From positions 1 through 64,000 of the forward strand of contig JARRJC010000014.1 in the NCBI GenBank assembly GCA_037379885.1: a stretch of DNA of 64,000 nucleotides. Direction: 5' to 3'. Below the pieces are notes generated by a model. It saw only the letters and a list, made by a program, of their open reading frames with translations. It was not told the origin of the DNA and made no database searches. Shown piece after piece: positions 42,096 to 52,194 of the stretch (positions are counted from its first letter, which is position 1; each line of letters opens with the position of its first letter). The position numbers were made by a program, and so were the translations under genes. The DNA is from Limibacillus sp. (GTDB lineage: Bacteria > Pseudomonadota > Alphaproteobacteria > Kiloniellales > CECT-8803).

Positions 42096-43826
42096 TCAAT
42101 CGCGCGGCAGGCCGACGGTGGGTAAACGTTCGATCTCCGAACCCCAGCAAGCGCCGATGAAGCTTCCGCCGAACAGCGCCTCAATGGACGGCAGCGAGAG
42201 GGCTGGGAAGATCTTGCGGGCCTCTAGGACGCGTTCTTCGGCGGCTCTTTCGTCCCCTCTACGCACCTCCGCCAGGGCGATGAAGATGCTGGGCCACCAT
42301 GATGCCCCCGGCTCGGTTGCCGAGCGGTCCAACTCCGCTATGGCCTGAGCCAGATCCGAGGCTTCGTCCCGCATGAGGATGGCCAAACCCCTGTAGAAGA
42401 GATGGCCGGCCCGAAACGCCGACGAGGGGGCCAACCGCAGAGTGATCTCCGCTTGATTGAGGAGATCTTGCGCCTGCTTTAGCGGGTCCGTTACCCATTC
42501 GGGAGGCGCGAAAGCGAGCGCGACGGTGCGGCCGTGAGGCCCTCCCCAGGCATTTGGATTGAGTTTCTCCAGCCGGTCGGCTGCATCCAGCGCTCGTCCC
42601 GTCTCACCCAGCAGGGCGTAGATGGCGGAGGCCACGCCGTAAGCTTCTGCGTTTCTGGGATCATGCTTGAGCGCTTCTTGCACCGCATCCATCCCGAGCA
42701 GCAGCTGCTCGCGCGGCGGCCAGGCTCCGGAACAAGCCTTCCGGTAGGCGATCAGGGCCTTTTGGGTGAGCGCTCCGACATTCTTCGGCTCTAGCGCTAT
42801 CGCCCGCTCGATCACCGATTGAGCCTCGTCAAGCGCCTCGAGGCGTCCCGTCGAGAGTATGGCGTTCGCCCGAAGACCCAACTCCCGTGCGTTCAGCGTG
42901 TTGATAGGGCGTTCTTCGACCAGGGACTTCTCTTGCGCGTCGATTGCGGGAGAGACGCTCGCCACCACCGCCGAGGCCAACTCGTCCTGCACGTCGAAGA
43001 CGTCTTCCACGGTGCGGTCCCATTTATCGGACCAGAGCCGCCGGCCGTTCGAAGAATAGGTAAGGTGCACGGTCAAGCGCACACGATTCCCCGCGCCGCG
43101 GACGGAGCCCCCCAGGAGATAGCGGGCAGACGACTGGTCGCCGCGCTGCTTCACTTCAAGCCAGCGGAAGCGCGAGAGTTCGGTCTCCAGGTCCTCGGAT
43201 ATGCCATCGGCAAGAGACTGATGATCCGCGCTGTCTCCCGCGGCGGCGAAAGGGATGATCGCGATGGAGGCCAGGCCCGCCGCATTGGGGTCCCCCTGCG
43301 CCGGCCCCTTGTCCGGGTCGGGAGACTCTCCCCAAGCCCAGACCCGGACCGGTCTTGGGATGTTCTTGAGGGTCAGCGGCCCCCTATCCGAGAAGCGGGC
43401 CCGAAGCGTGCCGTCCAGGCTCGACCAAACGGTATCCGAGATGGCAAGGCCGCCCGGTGCGGCAAGAGCCTCCAGACGAGCGGCGACGTTCACGCCATCA
43501 CCGAAGATGTCTGCGTCTTCGAAGGTCACATCGCCGAGATGCACCCCTACCCGCAGGGTGAGGGACGCCTCGCCGCCCAGGTCGTCCTGGAGGCTCAATG
43601 CGCAGCGCACGGCTTCAGCGGCGCTGTCGAAGGACACGAGCCACCCATCGCCGAGGCCCTTTACGATGACACCGCCATGATTGGCGACCGTCGGGTTGAT
43701 GACCTGGTCGCGCAGCCGCCTCAAGGCGTCCAGCGTGCGCGCCTCGTCCTCACCCATCAACTTTGAAAAGCCAACAACATCAGCAGCGAGGATCGCCGCC
43801 AGCCGCCGGACCGACTTCGTGTTCAT
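42096..43826 (-). CDS. Class III adenylate cyclase with TolB-like/TPR C-terminus
   Basis: A 576-residue protein from ATG 43826 (MNTKSVRRLAAILAADVVGFSK), which fits the usual family start; a longer form from 43871 is possible. The catalytic domain has Asp in AADVVGFS, KGLGDGWLVSF (Lys and second Asp) and GDGVNVAARLEAL (Asn and Arg), so it is predicted active. A periplasmic-type TolB-like segment (SIAIIPFAAAGDSADHQSLADGISEDL) and TPR-like helices follow, the arrangement of many rhizobial CyaX-like cyclases. It is next to, and on the same strand as, the SAM-type cyclase. Confidence 0.88.
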   Translation of the reverse strand: MNTKSVRRLAAILAADVVGFSKLMGEDEARTLDALRRLRDQVINPTVANHGGVIVKGLGDGWLVSFDSAAEAVRCALSLQDDLGGEASLTLRVGVHLGDVTFEDADIFGDGVNVAARLEALAAPGGLAISDTVWSSLDGTLRARFSDRGPLTLKNIPRPVRVWAWGESPDPDKGPAQGDPNAAGLASIAIIPFAAAGDSADHQSLADGISEDLETELSRFRWLEVKQRGDQSSARYLLGGSVRGAGNRVRLTVHLTYSSNGRRLWSDKWDRTVEDVFDVQDELASAVVASVSPAIDAQEKSLVEERPINTLNARELGLRANAILSTGRLEALDEAQSVIERAIALEPKNVGALTQKALIAYRKACSGAWPPREQLLLGMDAVQEALKHDPRNAEAYGVASAIYALLGETGRALDAADRLEKLNPNAWGGPHGRTVALAFAPPEWVTDPLKQAQDLLNQAEITLRLAPSSAFRAGHLFYRGLAILMRDEASDLAQAIAELDRSATEPGASWWPSIFIALAEVRRGDERAAEERVLEARKIFPALSLPSIEALFGGSFIGACWGSEIERLPTVGLPRD

Positions 43827-43913
43827 GGTCGGAAGACTAGCCAATCGGACCTCGATGATTCCATCGTTCATTCACGGGAAAAGAGGACGCTTAGGAGGAA
43901 ACGTGCCGTGCGC

Positions 43914-43953
43914 TCTGGCCTAGAAGCACAGAGTCTGGCCTGGAAGCACAGAG
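43914..43953. repeat. Tandem 20-base repeat
   Basis: Two adjacent copies of a 20-base unit starting TCTGGCCTAG and ending AGCACAGAG differ at one position only. The pair lies between the cyclase start and the cupin stop. Confidence 0.6.
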
Positions 43954-43980
43954 TCGGCCCGCGCTGTGCGATGGGCAAGG

Positions 43981-44394
43981 TCAAGACGGCTCAGCTGTGT
44001 AGTCGGCTTCCGAAACAGGCTCCTGCCAATCCGTCTCCGTACCCTTATCGTCCGACTCTGACATGGCGATATGGCACATCATTTGATCCGGAGCAGCGCC
44101 ATGCCAATGGCGGGCATTGGGCGGGATCACTACCGTATCCCCAGCCCTAATTTGCTGCACTGGCTCTCCTTCCAACTGATAGCGCCCAACGCCCGACACA
44201 ACATAGAGAATCTGACCAACCGGGTGCGCATGCCAGTTGGTCCGGCCTCCAGGCGTGAACGTGACACGAGACGCGCGAAGCCTGGAAGGTTGTTCAGGAA
44301 CGAAGATTTGCTCATGCATAACAGAGCCGACAAATCGATCGGATGGGGCAGTCTTTGTCGTGATGTCGTTGGATCGGATGATACGCGGCTTCAT
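43981..44394 (-). CDS. Small cupin protein
   Basis: A 137-residue cupin from ATG 44394 (MKPRIIRSNDITTKTAPSD). The metal-binding strand is TNWHAHPVGQILYVVSGVGRYQ, with the second motif GDTVVIPPNARHWHGAAP. These His residues and the Glu-less first motif (Gln in place of Glu) resemble the carboxymuconolactone-decarboxylase-associated cupins. Role unknown; it stands alone between two repeat elements. Confidence 0.82.
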   Translation of the reverse strand: MKPRIIRSNDITTKTAPSDRFVGSVMHEQIFVPEQPSRLRASRVTFTPGGRTNWHAHPVGQILYVVSGVGRYQLEGEPVQQIRAGDTVVIPPNARHWHGAAPDQMMCHIAMSESDDKGTETDWQEPVSEADYTAEPS

Positions 44395-44464
44395 GCTCAA
44401 TTCCTGTCTGCGAACTTGAAAGATAGGTGTCCCGCATTCTTTAACACGAAACATGCTGACAAGG

Positions 44465-44488
44465 GGCCGCTGTTGGCTAAAAGCGGAC
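44465..44488. repeat. Dispersed palindromic element, copy 2
   Basis: GGCCGC-TGTTGGCTAAAA-GCGGAC, the same 6-12-6 layout in the opposite orientation (reverse complement begins GTCCGCTTTT). It lies between the cupin and the membrane protein genes. Confidence 0.6.
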
Positions 44489-44507
44489 CTTCACGCTGAG
44501 CGAGACG

Positions 44508-45284
44508 TCAGGCGGTCAGGGATCCGCAGAAGGCATAGGTCGATACAGCTGCAAATGCGCCTAGGGTTAGGAGAAACAGCCCCCATCCCAAAAGCGCGGC
44601 ACGGCGGTCTTCTACGCGGCGCACCCAAAATTGCGCAGAGACGGATAGTAGCCCAACCCCGATCATCAACCCCGTCGTGCCTATGATTGCGATCGTGAAC
44701 CCGGTCTCGAGCAGGCTGAACAGGATGACGCAAAGCACGAAGAACCCAAAAACCGGGGCCAAGGGAAGCATGAAAAGCTCGATGACGGATGTCATGGAGC
44801 CGGGACAGATGGGCGAAGTGAAGTATACCCACGCGCCAGCGGCCGTTAGCGTCATGTAGACAGTAAGGAGCGCCAGTAACCAGTCGCGCCATCCCCGTCC
44901 GGCAAGGCCCAAAGTCAACATGGTCTGGGTGGCTCCTGGAATTGCCGATAGGAAGGATGAGTTTCCATCATTGCTATCAAGAACCTCTCCTGTCATGGCC
45001 GCGAGAAGCAGACTCCGTGCGTGCGCGGGCTTTTCATGAATCAGAACTAGCTCCGCGCATCCCCATGATTGGTCGCAATCACCTGAGTCAAACACAGCAC
45101 TGACATAACCACCCCCTTCGATGGAGCCGAATGTGATCGTGCCGAGACCGATAACAGTGCCGTGCCACCTTGCCGCCGCCCTATGCGCCAAGCGCAAGGG
45201 CAGATCTACTGTCGCGACCTGCGTGGTTGGCCCAGGCACGCCGAATATTTTCATCCAGAAGCCCAGCCGCAAAGAGCCAACCAT
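44508..45284 (-). CDS. Membrane protein of unknown function
   Basis: A 258-residue protein; the start may be the ATG at 45284 or one 30 bases later (MKIFGVPGPTTQV). The N-terminal 120 residues are soluble and beta-like. Four hydrophobic helices follow (LLALLTVYMTLTAAGAWVYF, LPLAPVFGFFVLCVILFSLL, FTIAIIGTTGLMIGVGLLSV, LGWGLFLLTLGAFAAVSTYA). Cys residues near positions 70-76 (GDCDQSWGCAE) could form a disulfide. No family is recognised. Confidence 0.55.
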   Translation of the reverse strand: MVGSLRLGFWMKIFGVPGPTTQVATVDLPLRLAHRAAARWHGTVIGLGTITFGSIEGGGYVSAVFDSGDCDQSWGCAELVLIHEKPAHARSLLLAAMTGEVLDSNDGNSSFLSAIPGATQTMLTLGLAGRGWRDWLLALLTVYMTLTAAGAWVYFTSPICPGSMTSVIELFMLPLAPVFGFFVLCVILFSLLETGFTIAIIGTTGLMIGVGLLSVSAQFWVRRVEDRRAALLGWGLFLLTLGAFAAVSTYAFCGSLTA

Positions 45285-45457
45285 GGTTATCGAGAACCAT
45301 GCGACGCTCCAAACAGTGGACGTTTCCGGCCCCCTTTTTGGATTGCGCGATCAAGTATGCAGACCCCCTTCCGTGATTGTCGGTCGGGTAACCGGAGCGG
45401 TTGCAGTCTCCCGAGTGGAGCATGGATCAGCTGAGGGGCCATCGATTCAATGCTTTG

Positions 45458-45481
45458 GTCCGCTGCTGGCTGTTGGCGGAC
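45458..45481. repeat. Dispersed palindromic element, copy 3
   Basis: GTCCGC-TGCTGGCTGTTG-GCGGAC, with perfect 6-bp arms and a 12-base loop, lies between the membrane protein and the PfkB kinase genes. Confidence 0.6.
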
Positions 45482-45526
45482 CGGCAGGACGAAACGGTCA
45501 TGAACGGCCACTTGAGAGCGCAGGCC

Positions 45527-46474
45527 TTAGATTTCTCGTAGTCGGCAGCCTTCGAGGAGCAACTCCGTATCCGCGGCGCCGCAAAGCTTGGTGGCCTCAC
45601 TCATGACGGCTGCCGCCGATGCCGCGACCCCTCTCCGCAGCGCTGTTTCTACGCACTCTTTCCCCGCGATGCTGAGAACGAAAGCAGCCATGAAACTATC
45701 CCCTGCCCCTGTCTTGCTTCGCGCGGGCACGGGGGGCGCCTGGCAGAAAAGTTGCTTTGATTTGGAAACCAGCAGGGATCCTTCAGCGTCGAAGCCGATC
45801 GCTACAAACTTCGCAGCGCCCCTGGCGACCAAGCCGGTCCCAAAGTCTGCGGCATCTTGGATTTTCGCAAACCGCCCGCCGGCGATTTCTTCAGCCTCTG
45901 ATCGGTTCAGCCGCAGAAAGAATGGCCGCGCGTCCTCCGCGTCGACCAGGTTCTTCAGGGGTGCGCCCGAGGTGTCCACAAAGAGCCGAACGCCCGCCTC
46001 GTTCAGCCGTGCGCACAAGCGAGCCGGAAACGTTTCCGCGATGCCTGGAGCTTGACTGCCGCTCAGCACCACGATCCCTCGGTCCTGTGCGAGACCGACA
46101 ATCCTATCCATCGCCGCCTTGGCCTCCTCCGGACTGATTTCAGGCCCCGGAAGGATGAAACGAAATTGGTCGGAGATGCTCTCATCGAACACCGCAAGAC
46201 TGATGCGCGTCATGCCTTTGACCTTCAGCACTTCGGTCTCGATGCCTTCCGCCTCCAAAGCGGAGAGCAGCAAGTCTCCAAAAGGGCCGCCGGCTAGGAG
46301 GAACGCCCTGCTGGACCCTTTCAGTTTCTTGATGGCGCGGGACACATTCACGCCGCCCCCGCCCGGATCAAACACTGGGTCGCTGCACCTTAGTTTCGGG
46401 CCCGGCGACACCGCTGCCGTCTCAGTGGCAATATCAAGCGCCGGATTCAGTGTGACGGTGAGAATATCGTCCAT
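45527..46474 (-). CDS. 1-phosphofructokinase/6-phosphofructokinase family sugar kinase (PfkB)
   Basis: A 315-residue PfkB-type kinase from ATG 46474 (MDDILTVTLNPALDIATE). The sugar-binding start NPALD, GGGGVNVSRAIKKL, and the catalytic Asp in KTGAGDSFMAAFV are all present. The family includes fructose-6-phosphate 1-kinase II, tagatose-6-phosphate and fructose-1-phosphate kinases; the exact sugar cannot be told. It is 173 bases from the transglutaminase-like gene on the same strand. Confidence 0.85.
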   Translation of the reverse strand: MDDILTVTLNPALDIATETAAVSPGPKLRCSDPVFDPGGGGVNVSRAIKKLKGSSRAFLLAGGPFGDLLLSALEAEGIETEVLKVKGMTRISLAVFDESISDQFRFILPGPEISPEEAKAAMDRIVGLAQDRGIVVLSGSQAPGIAETFPARLCARLNEAGVRLFVDTSGAPLKNLVDAEDARPFFLRLNRSEAEEIAGGRFAKIQDAADFGTGLVARGAAKFVAIGFDAEGSLLVSKSKQLFCQAPPVPARSKTGAGDSFMAAFVLSIAGKECVETALRRGVAASAAAVMSEATKLCGAADTELLLEGCRLREI

Positions 46475-46647
46475 TGCAGCTTCCAAGTGGCCTCAACTGT
46501 AACCCTTCCGCGCGCGCCTGGCTTATGGCGGGAAGCGAACAATCTTGGGCCTTCCTCCCAACGAGCGACACAGCTCGAGATAATCCATCGGCGCATCTGA
46601 ATGAATCGAGCCTCGTTCGAGACGGGCTCTCTTGAGCGATGATCCCT

Positions 46648-47490
46648 CTAAGCACCGCTTTGCGATGCTCTTCCGTCCTTTGGTGCGGCGCTCACTTCAT
46701 AGGCCCAGACAAGGAACGACTTCATTGAGTGTGGGCCAAACGAATTGATCAACGGCACGTCTACCGCATCACGGCCCCGCGCGACCACTATCCGGCCAAG
46801 TCGTGGAACGTTGTTTCGTGGATCGAAGGTATACCAGCGTCGACCGAGAAACACCTCTATCCAGGCACTGAAATCCATCGGGTCCTGGATCGGCACTCCA
46901 ATGTCGCCAAGATATCCATTCACGTATCGCGCGGGAATGTTCATGCAGCGGCAGAATGTAAGTGCCAGATGCGCGAAATCGCGACAAACACCGACCTGTT
47001 CCTGATAGGCCTCAAAGGCGGATCGGGTCGCTCTGGCATTCTCATAGCCGAAGGTGATGTGCTGATGAACGAAATCGCAGATGGCTTGGACGCGCGCCCA
47101 GCCTGGCGCCGCGCTCCCGAAGAGGTCCCACGCAGCCTGGCTGAGCTTGTCAGTCTCGCAGTAGCGGCTGCCCAGAAGATAGACCAGCACTGAATCGGGC
47201 AGTTCCGCCAATGGGACCTCCTCTGCCTCGGGGACAAAGGGATCAAATTGCCCGTCATCGTCAATCACACCGTCCCCCCGCAGCGAGAAATCACCCTCCG
47301 GCGCTACGAACCGTCGGCAGGTGTTTCCATAGAGGTCCTTGTAGGTGAGGCTTCTCACATTCGGCTCGGTGACGAATTTCTCAGGCGCGCGTAGATCGCT
47401 CAGCCGTTCGTCGTGCACTGAAAGAAGGCACACCATCGGCGTCTCTTGAGCGCAGGAGATGGTGATCTCGTATCCGAAACGAATCTGCAT
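46648..47490 (-). CDS. Transglutaminase-like protein
   Basis: A 280-residue protein from ATG 47490 (MQIRFGYEITISCAQETPMVC). An N-terminal beta domain is followed by the papain-like core: catalytic Cys in QVGVCRDFAHLALTFCR, then MDFSAWIEVFLGRRWYTFDPR, where the catalytic His of many transglutaminases is replaced by Ser, and the Asp follows in TFDPR. I recall this FxAW form as common in one bacterial subfamily, so it need not be a defect. It may be a cysteine peptidase or a binding protein. Confidence 0.82.
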   Translation of the reverse strand: MQIRFGYEITISCAQETPMVCLLSVHDERLSDLRAPEKFVTEPNVRSLTYKDLYGNTCRRFVAPEGDFSLRGDGVIDDDGQFDPFVPEAEEVPLAELPDSVLVYLLGSRYCETDKLSQAAWDLFGSAAPGWARVQAICDFVHQHITFGYENARATRSAFEAYQEQVGVCRDFAHLALTFCRCMNIPARYVNGYLGDIGVPIQDPMDFSAWIEVFLGRRWYTFDPRNNVPRLGRIVVARGRDAVDVPLINSFGPHSMKSFLVWAYEVSAAPKDGRASQSGA

Positions 47491-47676
47491 CAAATCTCCA
47501 AAGGCCGAGAGATGTCGGGTAAGGCTAGTATCCGTGCTTTTCATGGGGAGAGCAAAACTGTCAGACGTATGGGTCGTTTGATTTCCAGCTCAACCAACTC
47601 CATGAAGCCGCATCCATTCTTGTGCTTGATCTACCTCATTGCAGGTTAAGCTGGCTGGCATAGCGTTGCGCTTTCG

Positions 47677-48420
47677 ATGTGGAGAGCAAAAGTGCTAGCG
47701 ACCGGGCAGATGCATGCCAAACAGGCCCTGACGGCGCGCGGCCTGACCAAGATCTACGAAATGGGCGACGTCAGGGTGGAGGCCTTGCGTGGCGTGGATC
47801 TGGCTTTGGCGGAGGGGGAGATGGCGGTCCTGCTCGGCCCTTCGGGCAGCGGAAAGTCCACCTTGCTCAACATCCTGGGTGGCCTCGACCTGCCGAGTTC
47901 GGGCTCCCTCGCGTTTCAGGATCACGACCTGACTATGGCCACCGAGGCTGAGTTGACCCGCTACCGCCGCGACCACGTGGGCTTCGTGTTCCAGTTCTAC
48001 AATCTCATCCCCAGCTTGACGGCGCGGGAGAACGTTGCGCTGGTGACGGAGATCGCAAAGCGCCCGCTTGCCCCGGAAGAAGCGCTTGGGATAGTCGGTC
48101 TCGGCCAGCGGCTCGATCACTTTCCAGCTCAGCTTTCCGGCGGCGAACAGCAGCGTGTCGCCATCGCTCGCGCCATCGCCAAGCGGCCCGACCTGCTGCT
48201 TTGCGACGAACCGACCGGCGCCTTGGACAGCACCACCGGCATCCTGGTCCTGGAAGCCATCGAGCGGGTGAACAGGGAGTTGGGCACGACCACGGCGCTG
48301 ATCACCCATAACGCCGTGATAGCCGGGATCGCCGACCGCGTGCTTCTTTTCGCCGATGGCCGCATCGTGGAGGAGCGGCGGAATGAAGCACGTCTCTCGC
48401 CGGCGGACCTTTCATGGTGA
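47677..48420 (+). CDS. MacB/LolD-type ABC transporter ATP-binding protein
   Basis: A 247-residue ATPase. ATG 47677 is used ([15 protein letters not shown]); a later ATG at 47710 is also plausible because homology begins at [10 protein letters not shown]. Walker [10 protein letters not shown], signature [14 protein letters not shown] and Walker [13 protein letters not shown] are intact. The family drives mechano-transmission through FtsX-like permeases. It overlaps the permease start by seven bases and forms a tripartite export operon with the two following genes. Confidence 0.9.
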   Translation: MWRAKVLATGQMHAKQALTARGLTKIYEMGDVRVEALRGVDLALAEGEMAVLLGPSGSGKSTLLNILGGLDLPSSGSLAFQDHDLTMATEAELTRYRRDHVGFVFQFYNLIPSLTARENVALVTEIAKRPLAPEEALGIVGLGQRLDHFPAQLSGGEQQRVAIARAIAKRPDLLLCDEPTGALDSTTGILVLEAIERVNRELGTTTALITHNAVIAGIADRVLLFADGRIVEERRNEARLSPADLSW

Positions 48421-50789
48421 TCAGACTTTCCCCCTTGGACCGCAAGTTGCTGCGCGACCTGGAGCGGCTCTGGGCGCAGGCTCTGGCCATCGCCCTGGTC
48501 ATCGCTTCGGGCGTCGCCCTTCTGGTCATGGCGCTCACCACCGTCGAGGCGCTGGAAGACACCACCGCTGCTTACTATGAGCGCTACGGCTTCGCCGAGG
48601 TCTTCGCTGAAGTGACCCGCGCGCCCGAACGCCTGACAGAGACAGTGGCCCAGCTTGAAGGGGTGAGGACGGTCGAGACGCGGATCAGCCGCTTGGCGAC
48701 CCTCGACCTGCCGGGGTTCGATGAGCCGGCCACCGCGCGTGTCGTTTCCCTGCCGGAGCGGGGCGAACTCAGGCTCAATCGCTTGGTGCTGCGCGCCGGG
48801 CGTTTGCCGGAGGCGGGGCGCGCGCAAGAAGCGATCCTATTGGAGAACTTTGCCCAGGCGCATGGATTGGGACCCGGGGACCACCTCTCGGTAATCCTCA
48901 ACGGCGTCCGCCGTGATCTCAGGATCGTGGGCCTCGCGCTGGCCCCTGAATTCGTCTATGTCATCGCGCCAGGCGGCCTGATGCCTGACGAAACCCGGTT
49001 TGGCGTGGTTTGGATGGGCCGCGAGGCACTGGCCGCGGCCTTCGATATGGAACAGGCCTTCAACGAGATTCACCTGTCGCTGTTGCGCGGCATTGATCCG
49101 CAGAGTGTGATAGCGCCGCTCGATGATCTTCTCGCCGAATATGGCGGGGTAGGCGCCTACGGGCGCGAGGATCAACTCTCCAACTGGTTTCTTCAGAACG
49201 AGATCGCCCAGCAAAAGAACATGGCGAGCTTGCTGCCCGCTATCTTCCTGGCGGTCTCCGCGTTCCTGACTCAGATGGTCATGAGCCGGATCGTCGCCAC
49301 AGAGCGGGGCGAGATCGGACTGCTGAAAGCCTTTGGCTACAGCAGCATCGCGGTCGGGTGGCACTACGCGAAGCTGGTTCTGGCCATCGCCCTTCTGGGT
49401 GTCGTCATAGGCTTCGTTGCGGGAAGTTGGCTGGGTCATTTCAATACGCGGCTCTATGGAGAATTCTACCGCTTCCCGTTTCTACTCTATAGGCCGGGGG
49501 CCGAGAGTTACGCCATCGCCGCCTTGGCGAGCCTCGTCGCCGCCTTGGGAGGCAGCCTTGGGGCCATGCGCAGGGCCGCGGCCTTGCCGCCCGCCGAGGC
49601 GATGCGCCCGCCCGCACCGCCGGTGTTCCGTCGCACTCGCTTGTCCGGCACGGCGGCGGCGCTCTTTCTGGACGAACCTTCGCGCATGATCGCGCGGCGG
49701 ATCATACGTTGGCCGCTGCGCGCCTTGGCCTCCTCCTTTGGCGTCGCGCTTTCGTTTGCCGTGCTCTTTCTGGCGCTACAGTGGACCGACGCCATCGACG
49801 AGATCATTGAGCAGACTTTCTTCAACGCACAGCATCAGGACGCCACGCTGGCCCTGGTCGAAAAGCGCGCGGCCCGAAGCCGCTACGACTTGGCCGCGCT
49901 ACCCGGGGTTCTGTCCGTGGAGACCGCGCTCAGCGTTTCAGGCCGGGTCAGCAAAGGGCCGGTAAGCCGGCGGCAAGCGGTCATGGGGGTTGCATCCGAC
50001 GCCAGCCTTAGTCCGATCCATGACATCAAACGAGGGGCGATCGCCCCGCCGCCCGACGGGCTTCTCATCTCCACCACCCTGGCCGGCGTGCTCGATGTGG
50101 AGCCTGGCGAGACGGTTTTTCTGGAAGTGCTTGAAGGGCGCCGGCCCGCGGCTCAGGTGACCGTGGCCGGACTGTTCGATTCCTATATCGACGCGCCTCT
50201 CTACATGGAAGCCGGGGTGCTTTCGCGCTTCTTGGGCGAGAGCCCCCAGGTGAACCTCGCACAGGTGCGGATCGATCCCGCCAACAAGAAGCAATTCTTC
50301 CAGGCGGTGAAGAAGACTCCGGCGATCAGCGCCGTGAACTTCCGCTCCGCCAACATCACCAGCTTCAGGCAAACCGTGGGCGAGACCATCTACATCTTCG
50401 TTTCCTTCTTCACGGTCTTCGCCTGCACCCTGGCTTTCGGGGTCGTCTACAACTCGGTGCGCATTGCACTTTCGGAGCGGGCGCGCGAACTGGCGACCTT
50501 GCGCGTTCTCGGGTTCACCCGTCTGGAAATAGCGTACGTACTATTGGGCGAAATCGGCGTGCTGACGTTCGTCGCGCTGCCCTTGGGCGGCGCCATAGGT
50601 ATCGCGCTGGCTTGGTACCTCTCCCGGCAGTTCGCGACGGAGCTCTTCCGGGTTCCCCTGGTCGTCGAAGAGTCCACGCTTGGTCTTGCGGCGGTCATCA
50701 TCATCGCCACTGCCCTTGCCTGCGCCCTCCTGGTGCGACGCCGACTGGACCGCCTGGACCTGATCGCGGTTCTTAAGACGAGGGAATGA
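48414..50789 (+). CDS. FtsX-like ABC permease, duplicated
   Basis: A 791-residue membrane protein. One hydrophobic N-terminal helix ([21 protein letters not shown]) and a large periplasmic domain precede an FtsX module near residues 270-400; a second N-terminal-like segment, periplasmic domain and FtsX module follow to the C-terminus ([26 protein letters not shown]). This two-repeat design with a separate ATPase is typical of MacB-related exporters that extract substrates from the membrane or periplasm. Confidence 0.87.
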   Translation: MVIRLSPLDRKLLRDLERLWAQALAIALVIASGVALLVMALTTVEALEDTTAAYYERYGFAEVFAEVTRAPERLTETVAQLEGVRTVETRISRLATLDLPGFDEPATARVVSLPERGELRLNRLVLRAGRLPEAGRAQEAILLENFAQAHGLGPGDHLSVILNGVRRDLRIVGLALAPEFVYVIAPGGLMPDETRFGVVWMGREALAAAFDMEQAFNEIHLSLLRGIDPQSVIAPLDDLLAEYGGVGAYGREDQLSNWFLQNEIAQQKNMASLLPAIFLAVSAFLTQMVMSRIVATERGEIGLLKAFGYSSIAVGWHYAKLVLAIALLGVVIGFVAGSWLGHFNTRLYGEFYRFPFLLYRPGAESYAIAALASLVAALGGSLGAMRRAAALPPAEAMRPPAPPVFRRTRLSGTAAALFLDEPSRMIARRIIRWPLRALASSFGVALSFAVLFLALQWTDAIDEIIEQTFFNAQHQDATLALVEKRAARSRYDLAALPGVLSVETALSVSGRVSKGPVSRRQAVMGVASDASLSPIHDIKRGAIAPPPDGLLISTTLAGVLDVEPGETVFLEVLEGRRPAAQVTVAGLFDSYIDAPLYMEAGVLSRFLGESPQVNLAQVRIDPANKKQFFQAVKKTPAISAVNFRSANITSFRQTVGETIYIFVSFFTVFACTLAFGVVYNSVRIALSERARELATLRVLGFTRLEIAYVLLGEIGVLTFVALPLGGAIGIALAWYLSRQFATELFRVPLVVEESTLGLAAVIIIATALACALLVRRRLDRLDLIAVLKTRE

Positions 50790-50825
50790 AGATGAGCGGG
50801 ATGGAACGAGAATGAGGAGAGCGTC

Positions 50826-52028
50826 ATGACGACAGCAGGCCGCCGTCTTTTGATCTGGGGCTTCATCGTGTTGCTTGTTGCCGCCGGCCTTGCCTATGCC
50901 TTCCGCCCGCAGGCGATCCCGGTCGACCTCGCCAGCATCGAAGAGCGGAGGCTTCGGGTGACCGTCGAGGAGGAGGGCAAGGCCGAGGTGCGTGAGGTCT
51001 ATACGCTTTCCGCGCCGGTGGGCGGACGCCTGCTGAGGATCAGCGCGGAGGAGGGCGACCCCGTGATCGCGGGTGATACGGCGCTGGCGCGGATCGAGCC
51101 TGCCGTCCCCACCTTCCTCGACCTGCGCAGCGAGGGTGAGGCGCGGGCGAACGTGGAAGCTGCGCGTTCGGCCCGTGAACTGGCCCAAGCCGAACTGACC
51201 TCCAGCCAAGCCGAGCTGGCCTTCGCCGAGAGCGAGTTGGAGCGGGCGCGCTCCCTCTTCGCCAGGGGCACCGTCGCCAAGCGCGTTCTGGATCAGGCGG
51301 AGCGGGCGCATCGGATCGCCGCTGCCGGGCTTTTAACCGCGCAAGCGGCTCTGGACATGCGCAGCCATGAACTGGAGGTGGCGGAGGCCCGGCTTACGTC
51401 GCCGTCACTTGGACAGGAGCAGTCTGGCGACTGCGAATGCCTGACCTTGCGCGCGCCCGTCGATGGGGAGGTGCTGCGCGTCCTGCAGGAAAGTGAAACC
51501 GTCGTGCAGCCGGGACAGCCGCTGGTCGATATCGGAGATCCACGGGACCTGCAGGTCGTCGTCGATCTGCTTTCAGAGGACGCAGTCAAGGTGGAGCCCG
51601 GCCAGCAAGTCATCGTATCCGGCTGGGGTGGCCCAGACCTCAATGGTGTGGTTCGACGGGTTGAGCCCTATGGCTACACGAAGGTGTCGGCCTTGGGCAT
51701 CGAAGAGCAGCGGGTGGACGTGCTCATCGACTTCATCGAGACGCAGGACCGCCTGTCCAGGCTGGGGCACGGTTACCGGGTCAATGTCGATGTGATCTTG
51801 CAAGATACGCACGTGCTCTCTTTACCGATCGGCGCGCTCTTCAGTGAAGACGGCCAATGGAAGGTGTTCAGGGTCCAGGAAGGGCGCGCCGTCAGCGTAG
51901 CGGTCGAGATAGGCCTCCGAAACCAAACCCACGCAGAACTGCGCGACGGCCTGAACAAAGGCGATCAGGTTGTGCTCTACCCAACCGACCGCGTGGTTGA
52001 GGGTAGCTTGATAGAGCCGCGCCAATAG
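50826..52028 (+). CDS. HlyD-family periplasmic adaptor
   Basis: A 400-residue membrane-fusion protein. One N-terminal helix (LLIWGFIVLLVAAGLAYAF) is followed by a lipoyl-like half (VREVYTLSAPVGGRLLRISAEEGDPV), a coiled-coil hairpin rich in Ala/Glu (about residues 95-185), the second lipoyl half (LTLRAPVDGEVLRVLQESETVVQPGQ) and a beta-barrel section. It couples the ABC/FtsX pair to an outer membrane exit duct, which is not encoded here. The start is 36 bases after the permease. Confidence 0.88.
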   Translation: MTTAGRRLLIWGFIVLLVAAGLAYAFRPQAIPVDLASIEERRLRVTVEEEGKAEVREVYTLSAPVGGRLLRISAEEGDPVIAGDTALARIEPAVPTFLDLRSEGEARANVEAARSARELAQAELTSSQAELAFAESELERARSLFARGTVAKRVLDQAERAHRIAAAGLLTAQAALDMRSHELEVAEARLTSPSLGQEQSGDCECLTLRAPVDGEVLRVLQESETVVQPGQPLVDIGDPRDLQVVVDLLSEDAVKVEPGQQVIVSGWGGPDLNGVVRRVEPYGYTKVSALGIEEQRVDVLIDFIETQDRLSRLGHGYRVNVDVILQDTHVLSLPIGALFSEDGQWKVFRVQEGRAVSVAVEIGLRNQTHAELRDGLNKGDQVVLYPTDRVVEGSLIEPRQ

Positions 52029-52091
52029 GCCGTGCGCCAATTCATCAACAGCTCGGGAACATGGGGCAATCAGGCTTGGCGAGTTTCAAGG

Positions 52092-52110
52092 ACGGGCCCT
52101 CGTAGCCCGT
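52092..52110 (+). terminator. Hairpin after exporter operon
   Basis: ACGGGC-N7-GCCCGT forms a 6-bp stem followed by TTCCTAG in the gap between the adaptor stop and the convergent rhodanese gene. It may terminate the exporter transcript; the T-content is low, so this is tentative. Confidence 0.35.
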
Positions 52111-52194
52111 TCCTAGACAAGAGCCGAGGTGCATCACAAGAGAAGGTTCGCCGGGATCCCGAGGAACCTGTAGTCGCAGCGGCCTGCGCGGAAA

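Noticed and set aside
43914..43953. CRISPR array
   Set aside because: Only two tandem units without spacers; no cas gene is present in the window.
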